The notes beneath the pieces were generated by a model. That model was not told the DNA's origin. It made no database searches and saw nothing but the letters and a program-made list of their open reading frames with translations. A program made the translations under genes and the position numbers. A stretch of 64,000 bases of DNA, taken from Paenibacillus_F sp047238265. Lineage in GTDB: Bacteria; Bacillota; Bacilli; Paenibacillales; NBRC-103111. Each line of letters begins with the position of its first letter. Position 1 is the stretch's first letter. Shown here piece after piece: positions 17,123 to 24,560 of the stretch. The stretch lies in the NCBI RefSeq assembly GCF_047238265.1, contig NZ_JBDFMM010000001.1, positions 372,001 through 436,000 on the forward strand, given 5' to 3'.

Positions 17123-18742
17123 ATGCAAAAAACGTGGTGGAAAGAAGCGGTTGTCTATCAGGTGTACTGGAGAAGTTTTTACGATACGGACGGAGACGGA
17201 TACGGGGATTTGGAAGGTGTTATCCGCAAACTGGATTATATAAAAGAGCTCGGCGCGGATGTGATCTGGCTGAATCCCATTTACGGATCACCGGATGTCG
17301 ATAACGGATACGATATATCGGATTACCGGACCGTGATGGCCAAGGCGGGCACCATGGAGACGTTCGAGAAGCTGCTCAGCGAAGTCCACGGCCGGGGTAT
17401 GAAGCTGATTATGGATCTGGTGGTCAACCACACGTCCGATCAGCATCCCTGGTTCACGGAATCCCGCTCGTCCAAAGATAACCCCAAACGGGATTATTAT
17501 ATCTGGCGCGGGGAAGCGAACAACTGGAGATCGTACTTTACGCCTTCCGCCTGGGAATACGACGAAGTGACGCAGGAGTATTATTTTCACTCCTTCGCAA
17601 CGGAGCAGCCGGACCTGAACTGGGAAAATCCTCAGGTGCGCGAAGAAATTTACGATATGATGCGGTTCTGGCTCGATAAAGGCATCGACGGCTTCCGGAT
17701 GGACGTCATTAATCTGCTCGCGAAGCAGGCGGGTTTTCCCGATGCGGAGCATCCGGAGAATATTTCGTATCTGGGAAATAACCCGGGGATACATGAATAT
17801 TTGCAGGAAATGCATGAGCGGGTTCTGAAGCATTACGACATTTTTACGGTCGGGGAAATTCCGTTCGTCACGCCGGAGGACGGGCTGCTTTATGTAGGCG
17901 AAGACCGCGGCGAGCTGAATACTTTGTTCCATTTCGAGGTTTGCGACTACATGGCTCACTGGGAGATGGACAAGTTCAAAAGGATTCAGAAAAGGTGGTA
18001 CGACGGCATGTGGGGCCGGGGCTGGAATTCCCAGTTCCTGAACAACCACGACCATACCCGGCTTGTAACCCGGTTCGGCAGCGACAAGGAGTATCGCGTG
18101 CAATCGGCCAAATGCTTTGCCGTGCTGCTTCACACTCTTCCGGGAATGCCATACGTCTACCAGGGGGAAGAAATCGGCATGACCGGGGTGCGGTTCGATT
18201 CGATCGGGGATTATAACGACATCGCGTTAAAGAACAAGTACAAGGAAGAAGTGGAAAAAGGCCGCGACCCGCAGGAAGTTTTCGAGAGCCTGCTGCACTT
18301 GGCCCGGGACAATTCCCGGACTCCCGTACAGTGGGACGGTTCGGCCAACGGCGGGTTTACGGACGGCACCCCCTGGATCAAGGTGAATCCAAATTTCCGG
18401 GAGATCAATGTGGAGCAGGCGCTTGCCGATCCGGATTCCGTTTTCTACACGTACCAGAAGCTGATCCGGCTCCGCAAGGCAAATCCGGTCATGGTTTACG
18501 GGACTTACGAGCCTCTGCTTGAAGAGGATGACCGGATTTACGCGTTCCTGCGCGTGCTGGACGGCGAGAAATGGCTGATTCTGCTGAATATTTCGGATGG
18601 GAGTACGGTTTGCACGCTGCCGGAATCCATAGCCTCAGCGGAAAAAGAACTGATTCTTGCGAATTACGAGGTGAAAAGTCCGGCCGGCTCTTCATGGAAC
18701 TTGAAGCCATACGAGTCCCGGATTTACCGGGTGAAGAGTTAA
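17123..18742 (+). CDS. Alpha-glucosidase, GH13 (oligo-1,6-glucosidase type)
   Basis: 539 residues, no signal peptide, so cytoplasmic. The N-terminus WWKEAVVYQVYWRSFYDTDG is typical of the oligo-1,6-glucosidase and trehalose-6-phosphate hydrolase branch. Catalytic residues are Asp194 in GFRMDVIN (nucleophile), Glu245 in VGEIPF (acid/base) and Asp310 in NNHDHTR (transition-state stabiliser). Valine directly after the nucleophile is known to favour alpha-1,6 linkages, so isomalto-oligosaccharides are the best guess. The acid/base and third motifs are slightly atypical (usual forms VGEMPG and NHDQPR). RBS GCGAGGAGTG precedes the ATG. No transporter is adjacent. Confidence 0.9.
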   Translation: MQKTWWKEAVVYQVYWRSFYDTDGDGYGDLEGVIRKLDYIKELGADVIWLNPIYGSPDVDNGYDISDYRTVMAKAGTMETFEKLLSEVHGRGMKLIMDLVVNHTSDQHPWFTESRSSKDNPKRDYYIWRGEANNWRSYFTPSAWEYDEVTQEYYFHSFATEQPDLNWENPQVREEIYDMMRFWLDKGIDGFRMDVINLLAKQAGFPDAEHPENISYLGNNPGIHEYLQEMHERVLKHYDIFTVGEIPFVTPEDGLLYVGEDRGELNTLFHFEVCDYMAHWEMDKFKRIQKRWYDGMWGRGWNSQFLNNHDHTRLVTRFGSDKEYRVQSAKCFAVLLHTLPGMPYVYQGEEIGMTGVRFDSIGDYNDIALKNKYKEEVEKGRDPQEVFESLLHLARDNSRTPVQWDGSANGGFTDGTPWIKVNPNFREINVEQALADPDSVFYTYQKLIRLRKANPVMVYGTYEPLLEEDDRIYAFLRVLDGEKWLILLNISDGSTVCTLPESIASAEKELILANYEVKSPAGSSWNLKPYESRIYRVKS

Positions 18743-18898
18743 CGGAGACAGATACGGCGGGGGCAGCCGTTCCGCCCATCGTTCGCTTTCTAAAACATTG
18801 ATTAGCTTAAAAAGGCTCGGCCTGTCACAAAAACGCTCTTTCCTTTGTCTAAGGGGAGAATACAATCCCGCTTGGGAACTCGTAAAGGAGGGCTGGAG

Positions 18899-19762
18899 AT
18901 GAAAATTTTCGTGGCAGGCGCTACGGGAGTAATCGGACGATCCTTGCTCCCGCTTTTGATAAAGGAAGGGCACACCGTATACGCCATGGTGCGCGGCAAG
19001 GCGGGGAAGGAAGCGGTGCTTGCACAAGGGGCCGTACCCGTTGAGGCGGATGTCTTCGACCGGGATGAACTGATCGCACAGCTCCGGAGGGCAGAGGCCG
19101 AGGTTGTGATTCATCAGCTTACGGCGCTCAGCGGGTATAATCTGGAAGAGAACGCACGGATCAGGAAGCAGGGCACGCGTAATCTGGTGGATGCCGCACG
19201 GGAGGCGGGAACCGGGAAAATGATTGCCCAAAGCATCTCGTGGATGTACGAGCCCGGGGACGGGCCGGCCGGCGAAGACGTGCCGCTTGATCTGGAAGCT
19301 CCGGAGCCGAGAAAAACGACGGTGGACGGCGTAGCCGCACTGGAACGTGCAGCGGCCGAGATGCCGGAGTTCGTCATTCTGCGGTACGGGCTGCTGTACG
19401 GCCCCGGAACCTGGTATGCCCGTGACGGGGCTGTCGCGGATAAGGTCCGCGGCCGCGAAGTGAGGGCGACTGAAGGCGTCACCTCCTTCCTCCATGTGGA
19501 GGATGCCGCAAGAGCCGCGCTGGCAGCGCTGGAGTGGCCTTCGGGGGCGGTCAACATCGTCGACGACGAGCCGGCCCCGGGCACGCTCTGGCTGCCCGCT
19601 TACGCTTCGGCGCTCGGAGCCCCCGAGCCGGAGTTCCAGCCGGGCCGAAGCCGGGGCGAACGCGGAGCGTCCAACGCCAAGGCCCGGCGCGATTACGGCT
19701 GGGAGCCCGTGTACCCGAGCTGGCGCGAAGGGTTTAAAACCAGTCTGGCGCAGGAGAAGTAG
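18899..19762 (+). CDS. NAD(P)-dependent epimerase/dehydratase-like protein (extended SDR)
   Basis: 287 residues. The Rossmann signature GATGVIG lies at residues 7-13. DRDELIAQLRRAEAEVVIHQ is the usual region after strand 3. The usual YxxxK catalytic pair of extended SDRs is not clear: the expected position reads KTTVDGVAALE, so catalysis may be atypical. The C-terminus ends YGWEPVYPSWREGF, typical of the family. ATG 18899 is chosen because AAAGGAGGG precedes it; a longer in-frame start has no ribosome binding site. Substrate unknown. Confidence 0.8.
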   Translation: MKIFVAGATGVIGRSLLPLLIKEGHTVYAMVRGKAGKEAVLAQGAVPVEADVFDRDELIAQLRRAEAEVVIHQLTALSGYNLEENARIRKQGTRNLVDAAREAGTGKMIAQSISWMYEPGDGPAGEDVPLDLEAPEPRKTTVDGVAALERAAAEMPEFVILRYGLLYGPGTWYARDGAVADKVRGREVRATEGVTSFLHVEDAARAALAALEWPSGAVNIVDDEPAPGTLWLPAYASALGAPEPEFQPGRSRGERGASNAKARRDYGWEPVYPSWREGFKTSLAQEK

Positions 19763-19776
19763 GCGCGCCGGCCGAT

Positions 19777-19812
19777 AAGGACCGGAGGAGAGGATTCCTC
19801 CGGTCCTTTTGG
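19777..19812 (+). terminator. Terminator after epimerase gene
   Basis: 13-bp stem AAGGACCGGAGGA / TCCTCCGGTCCTT, then TTGGTTT. Confidence 0.85.
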
Positions 19813-20029
19813 TTTGCGCGGCGGCGCACGCAGTATTTGGCGCCGCGTTTGGGTGGCCGCGGGCCGGCAAGCCGAGGCAAAGCCATCCGGGCTGCAAGAG
19901 AGGGGCCACCAGGTCCGCAGGCTTGCGGCGCTTCCCGGCAGTCCGCTCTGAGGCGTCGGCCTAAGTCCGCCCGGTCCTGGAGCCGCCAACCCCCGTGCTG
20001 CACGCTTTGCTTTCATGCCGCTGACGGCT

Positions 20030-20437
20030 TTACTGTCCCCACTTCAGGGACATCGTAAGGGCGCAGCATGCGAGTTCCTGGGCGCCGGGCGTCACGGTCA
20101 CGATCAGTCCGCTGGGAGTGTACCGGGCGGCCAGGACGGAGGAAACGGCGATGCTCTTCATAAGCCGGTCGACCTCCTGCTTGCGGCCGGCCTGCGCCGC
20201 CGTCATCAGCCGGAAGGCAAAGGGCTCGTCGGACAGCCGGGCAAGCACGACATTGCCGTCGGCGAGCAGCCTGCGGAAAGAAGCGGCCGACGAGATCAGC
20301 TGCTTCGGATCGGCGGAGGGGTACCCGGTATTTTCCGGGAACCGGGTAAAGGGAGGCCCTGCCGGCCAATTGTAAACGGAAGGTGCGAAATCGGGGAGAT
20401 GGGACGGATACGGGAGAGGATAGGGGGGACTGTACAT
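20030..20437 (-). CDS. Conserved hypothetical protein, Tyr/Pro-rich N-terminus
   Basis: 135 residues from ATG 20437, chosen because GGAAAGGAG lies nine bases upstream; an in-frame ATG 36 bases further out lacks such a site. Residues 1-40 are rich in Tyr, Pro and Ser (MYSPPYPLPYPSHLP). Residues 45-135 form a compact mixed domain (ISSAASFRRLLADGNVVLARL, RYTPSGLIVTV, CCALTMSLKW). The N-terminal composition recalls spore-coat or other secreted low-complexity proteins of Bacillales, but there is no signal peptide. I do not recognise a characterised family. It stands alone and faces away from its neighbours. Confidence 0.65.
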   Translation of the reverse strand: MYSPPYPLPYPSHLPDFAPSVYNWPAGPPFTRFPENTGYPSADPKQLISSAASFRRLLADGNVVLARLSDEPFAFRLMTAAQAGRKQEVDRLMKSIAVSSVLAARYTPSGLIVTVTPGAQELACCALTMSLKWGQ

Positions 20438-20647
20438 GCTTACAGGCTCCTTTCCGAACGCTCTTTTGTTCATTTTATGAAAAAGCGGGAGGTTGGTGCC
20501 CGGCCGTTCCCCCTGGACCTCAGACGGGGAAGAATTACCTTCGCAGGTCCAATGCGGGCAGTCAATATCTGGTGATATACTTTGAAAGCGAGGTAAGGCT
20601 CGGCTGAATTCAAGAACAATGTCGGTTGATTGGAGTGGAGAAATTAC

Positions 20648-21610
20648 ATGAGAAGAAATATGGGTTTTCTATTGATTGGCGTAGGAGTGCTGGCTCTGCT
20701 GTATTACTTTAATCCGGTAGGCGTGTTCTCCTGGAACGGACTTTCTTTCAAGACACAGGATATTCATCTGGAGAAAACGGCGGAAGGAGCTCCCTTACAA
20801 AATATTATCGTAGAGACGGGAAGCGCCGATGCCCGGATCGTCAAGGGCGAGGGCAATCAAGTGAACGTACGCCTGGACGGCAGCGTAAGCAAAAAGCAGG
20901 CTGAGAAATTTCAGCTCAAGGTCGATTCCAAAGGCGATACGCTGTCGGTCGGAATCGAGGAACCGAGCGAAATCGGGGTAGGCGTAACGATTGTCAACGT
21001 GGAGTTGGTTGTCGAGCTTCCCGAGAAAAACTGGAATTCCGTTCGTGTACAATCCGGCAGCGGTAATATCGAATTGGAATCTCTGAAAGGGAATGCCGTC
21101 GAGACCAAAGCGGGAAGCGGCGATACCTCACTCCGTGAGATTAAATCCGACAAGCTGGTTGCGGATGCGGGGAGCGGAGCTATTTCCGTGACCGATGTCC
21201 AAGGAGACGCGATCATGCTTAAAGCGGACTCCGGCGATATCAGAGCCGAACAGTATGCGGCGAACTCCCTGAAATTCGAAGGACACAGCGGGAATGTCGA
21301 ATTAAAGCAGGGCAAGGCTTCCCTGCAAGGCGAGACGCATTCCGGCGATATCCGCCTAGAAGCGGGCGAGATTTTGCGGGATGCCGACCTGAAATCCGGC
21401 AGCGGCAACGTGAAGATAGAATTGTCCGAGGAGCCCAAATCGCTGGCAGTGGACTTCGAGGGCGGCAGCGGCAACGGAAGCGTCGACTGGGAGAACTTCT
21501 CCTCAGAAGAGAAGAACGAGAAGAAAGACCGGCTGAAGGGCAAATTCGGCAGCGGTGAAGTGAAGCTCAAAGTAAGAACCGGCTCCGGCGATTTTCATCT
21601 GGTGAAATAA
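20648..21610 (+). CDS. DUF4097-family beta-repeat membrane protein
   Basis: 320 residues. An N-terminal transmembrane anchor (about 6-24, NMGFLLIGVGVLALLYYF) is followed by a long right-handed beta-repeat domain. The repeat consists of recurring GSGN, GSGD and HSGD turns (for example SGSGNIELESL, AGSGDTSLREI, HSGNVELKQG), characteristic of DUF4097/YvlB-like proteins. The domain faces outward. Family members are often linked to envelope stress systems; no sigma or PspC partner is present here. ATG 20648 is favoured over an in-frame TTG 18 bases upstream because GGAGTGGAG lies before it. Confidence 0.82.
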   Translation: MRRNMGFLLIGVGVLALLYYFNPVGVFSWNGLSFKTQDIHLEKTAEGAPLQNIIVETGSADARIVKGEGNQVNVRLDGSVSKKQAEKFQLKVDSKGDTLSVGIEEPSEIGVGVTIVNVELVVELPEKNWNSVRVQSGSGNIELESLKGNAVETKAGSGDTSLREIKSDKLVADAGSGAISVTDVQGDAIMLKADSGDIRAEQYAANSLKFEGHSGNVELKQGKASLQGETHSGDIRLEAGEILRDADLKSGSGNVKIELSEEPKSLAVDFEGGSGNGSVDWENFSSEEKNEKKDRLKGKFGSGEVKLKVRTGSGDFHLVK

Positions 21611-21637
21611 TCCGGGACGCAAACAATTTACGGAAAG

Positions 21638-21674
21638 AAAGCCTTGACCCGGCAGAAGGGTTAAGGCTTTTTTG
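21638..21674 (+). terminator. Terminator after DUF4097 gene
   Basis: AAAGCCTTGACCC / GGGTTAAGGCTTT stem followed by TTTT. Confidence 0.8.
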
Positions 21675-21677
21675 CGG

Positions 21678-21794
21678 TTAATCGAACGTTTTTATAAAAT
21701 TTTTTTGATGCAGGTCGGGATTGAAGTCCCGGTTTAACAAGTAAATGGCCCGATAATCGGTTACGCGGATTTCCCGGACTCGTTTTTCTTTCAT
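21678..21794 (-). pseudogene. Truncated GNAT N-terminus or 38-residue small ORF
   Basis: A 38-codon frame starts at ATG 21794 with AAGGCGGTGAAAAA before it and stops at TAA 21678. The peptide begins MKEKRVREIRVTDYRAIYLL, which resembles the first strand and helix of GNAT acetyltransferases (IR...D...I..LN). No continuation is found in any frame downstream, and its end overlaps the T-tract region of the neighbouring terminator. It may be the remnant of a deleted acetyltransferase or a genuine small protein. Confidence 0.35.
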
Positions 21795-21946
21795 TTTTTC
21801 ACCGCCTTAACGAATGCTGGCCCGTAAATGCCTGATAGAATGGCCGGCCTTCCGCTCTCATTTTGAGTTTGCCAAGTTTCCGGAAAAATAGAAAGGCTAA
21901 AATATGGTTAATAATAAATAGAAAAGATAAGGAGGAGGCCAATATC

Positions 21947-22231
21947 ATGAGAGAAACCGTCAAACAGGCAAACGGCTACACGGTCATGGAAAACGGGGAA
22001 GCGGTCGCCGAAATTACGTATCAGCCCTTAGGCAGCGAGTCGCTGGTGATTGACCATACTTTCGTATCCGAAGCTCTGCGGGGCCAGAAGGTGGGCGAGG
22101 AACTGGTCCGGGCCGTCGTCGATCAGGCGAGGGAAGAGAAGAAGACGGTCGTCCCGGCCTGCTCGTACGCGCATGCCCTTTTCAAGCGGCACAAGGAATA
22201 TCACGATATTTGGCGGCGCGAAGAAGAATAG
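21947..22231 (+). CDS. GNAT-family N-acetyltransferase, short COG2388 type
   Basis: 94 residues. It matches the compact GNAT class with GEAVAEITYQPLGSESLVI, DHTFVSEALRGQKVGEELV (acetyl-CoA loop; the usual Q/RxxGxG/A appears as RGQKVGEEL) and VVPACSYAHALFKRH, the conserved C-terminal signature C.Y....... ATG 21947 has an AAGGAGGAGG ribosome binding site 11 bases upstream; longer in-frame starts do not. Substrate unknown; likely a small cytoplasmic acetyltransferase. Confidence 0.85.
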   Translation: MRETVKQANGYTVMENGEAVAEITYQPLGSESLVIDHTFVSEALRGQKVGEELVRAVVDQAREEKKTVVPACSYAHALFKRHKEYHDIWRREEE

Positions 22232-22314
22232 ACGTACAGCATGACGGGAGCTCGGTTGAGCAGAGGCCCGGGTTTAACCGGATTGCCGTCGTCACAGACC
22301 CGGCGTAAACCGGG

Positions 22315-22348
22315 AAAGCGTTCATTCCAGACGGAATGGCGCTTTTTT
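22315..22348 (+). terminator. Terminator after GNAT gene
   Basis: AAAGCG..CATTCC-AGAC-GGAATGGCGCTTT stem with a 7-T tail. Confidence 0.75.
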
Positions 22349-22570
22349 TATGTCCGATTCTGTAATCTTCTCCCTATATTCAATAGATTTATCCCTACTT
22401 TTGGTTATCTGCCCGTGTTTAAATGGAAGTAGGAAAGGGCTTTCATTCCTTTCGCCAACCGTTTTTAAATCCATGAGGAGGTGGAAGACGCTTCGCACTT
22501 CGGATGCAGCAGGCATTCCATTCCGCGTTCCCCGGAACGCAGATCAACCAATTCAGGAGGGATCTCATTT

Positions 22571-24328
22571 ATGAAAAAGATTTTAACCGGTCCAAAATCG
22601 GTTGTGAAGAAAACCGCCGGTTTTCTGTTGACCGCGACGTTGTTCGCCTCTTTAATTCCCGCAATGGCTTCGGCGGCCGATCGTGGAGCTTGGGCGTCAT
22701 CGGTTTCCTATGCGGTTGGCGATACGGTCACATACAGCGGCAAAACTTATCAGGTCGTACAGCCGCATACGTCGTTAAACGGCTGGGAGCCGCCTAACGT
22801 TCCCGCCCTGTGGAAAGAAGTTCAAGGCGGAGGAACAGTCGACAACCAGGCACCTACAGCGCCGACAGGCCTGAAGGTTTCCGGAACGACGACTTCCACC
22901 AGCATCACGCTGGCCTGGAATCCGTCCACCGATAATGTCGGTGTCGCGGGCTACGATGTTTACAGAGGCACTACGCTTGTTGGAAGCGTTTCCGGCAGTA
23001 CGCTGACTTATACGAACACGGGATTGACGCCGAATACGGCTTATTCGTACACAGTGAAAGCGAAAGACGCGGCAGGCAACGTGTCGGCGGCAAGCAGCGC
23101 GCTCAGCGTGACTACATTGCCTTCGAGCGGCGGCTCCGACACCCAGGCGCCTACGGCACCGGGCAACCTGGCCGCTACCGGCTCGACAACGTCGAGTGTC
23201 TCCCTGTCCTGGAGTGCGGCGACGGATAACGTCGGCGTAACCCAGTACGAAGTCTACAGCAACGGCTCCCTGGCGCAGACGGTAACGGGCTTGTCCGCCA
23301 CCGTAACGGGCCTGGCGGCCGACACTTCCTACTCCTTCACGGTGAAGGCGAAAGACGCCGCAGGCAACGTATCCCCGGCGAGCGCGGCGGTTACGGCCAA
23401 AACCCAGCCGACCGGCGGAAGCAGCGGTCAGCTGCCTAAGCATATCGTGACCGGCTACTGGCAGAACTTCGTTAACGGAGCGAAAAATCTCAAGCTGAGC
23501 GAAGTGCCGGCCGAGTACGACATCATTGCCGTATCGTTCGCGGAGATGGACCGCACCAAGCCGGGCGGCGTTACCTTCGGCATCGATCCCGATCTGTCCA
23601 AAGCATTGGGCGGTTATACGAATGCGGATCTGATCAACGATATCAAAGCGAAAAAGGCGCAGGGCAAGAAAGTCATCTTGTCCATCGGGGGCGAGAAAGG
23701 CAACATCGACCTCAGCAGCGCTTCGCCGAACGTGGCGAACTTTGTGAGCACCATGTCCGCTCTGATTACGGAGTATGGTTTTGACGGCCTCGATGTGGAT
23801 CTGGAGCACGGCTTCAACGTTCCGAACCTGACCACGGCGGTCCGCCAAATTCAGGCGAAAGTCGGTTCCGGCTTTATTCTGACCATGGCTCCGCAAACGA
23901 TCGACATGCAGAACAACCAAACAAGCTATATCCAGTTCTACAACAATGTAAAAGACATTACGACAGTTATTAACACCCAGTACTACAACTCCGGCTGTAT
24001 GCTCGGCCGTGACGGCAAATGCTACTCCCAGGGAACCGTTGACTTCCTGACGGCTCTTACGGATCTCGCGATCCAGTGGGTATCCCCTAGCCAGCTCGGT
24101 ATCGGCGTTCCGGCAACCTCTTCGGCTGCGGGCGGCGGTTATGTATCCGCATCGGTCGTGAACAACGCGCTGAACTGCCTGGCAACCGGCAACAGTTGCG
24201 GAAGCTACAAGCCTGTAGCGAAATACCCGGACATCCGCGGTGCCATGACTTGGTCCATTAACTGGGACGGCATGAACGGCTACAGCTTCGCGAAAACGGT
24301 TAAGCCTTTCCTTAACCAGCTGCCTTAA
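22571..24328 (+). CDS. Secreted chitinase, GH18 with CBM5/12 and two Fn3 domains
   Basis: 585 residues. Signal peptide (1-36, ends MASA), a CBM5/12 chitin-binding module (about 38-85: WASSVSYAVGDTVTYSGKTY with conserved Trp and Tyr), and two fibronectin type III domains (about 95-180 and 190-275) in which TDNVGV repeats. The GH18 barrel starts near 295 (HIVTGYWQNF). The catalytic motif DGLDVDLEHG carries acid Glu412, and the barrel also has KVILSIGGEKG and MAPQTIDM. Layout resembles ChiD-type bacillary chitinases. AGGAGGG precedes ATG 22571; an in-frame codon 90 bases upstream would disrupt the signal peptide. It hydrolyses extracellular chitin. Confidence 0.95.
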   Translation: MKKILTGPKSVVKKTAGFLLTATLFASLIPAMASAADRGAWASSVSYAVGDTVTYSGKTYQVVQPHTSLNGWEPPNVPALWKEVQGGGTVDNQAPTAPTGLKVSGTTTSTSITLAWNPSTDNVGVAGYDVYRGTTLVGSVSGSTLTYTNTGLTPNTAYSYTVKAKDAAGNVSAASSALSVTTLPSSGGSDTQAPTAPGNLAATGSTTSSVSLSWSAATDNVGVTQYEVYSNGSLAQTVTGLSATVTGLAADTSYSFTVKAKDAAGNVSPASAAVTAKTQPTGGSSGQLPKHIVTGYWQNFVNGAKNLKLSEVPAEYDIIAVSFAEMDRTKPGGVTFGIDPDLSKALGGYTNADLINDIKAKKAQGKKVILSIGGEKGNIDLSSASPNVANFVSTMSALITEYGFDGLDVDLEHGFNVPNLTTAVRQIQAKVGSGFILTMAPQTIDMQNNQTSYIQFYNNVKDITTVINTQYYNSGCMLGRDGKCYSQGTVDFLTALTDLAIQWVSPSQLGIGVPATSSAAGGGYVSASVVNNALNCLATGNSCGSYKPVAKYPDIRGAMTWSINWDGMNGYSFAKTVKPFLNQLP

Positions 24329-24362
24329 TATCCGGCTTGAGATAAGCATGGATTGCTCTAAA

Positions 24363-24400
24363 GACTTCCCGACGAATTATGGTCGGGAAGTCTTTTATTT
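24363..24400 (+). terminator. Terminator after chitinase gene
   Basis: Perfect 11-bp stem GACTTCCCGAC / GTCGGGAAGTC followed by TTTTATTTTT. Confidence 0.9.
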
Positions 24401-24560
24401 TTGTAAGAAAAGTTTAAGGAAAATTCAAACATTCTTTATAAAGAATTGATTACCCGCTAATGAGAACTTGATACAATGAGGGAGTATCCACCATAATCTG
24501 CTAACATACATGGGATTTACCGGGAGTGGGGACATTTCACCATATGTAAGGGGGAGAGCC

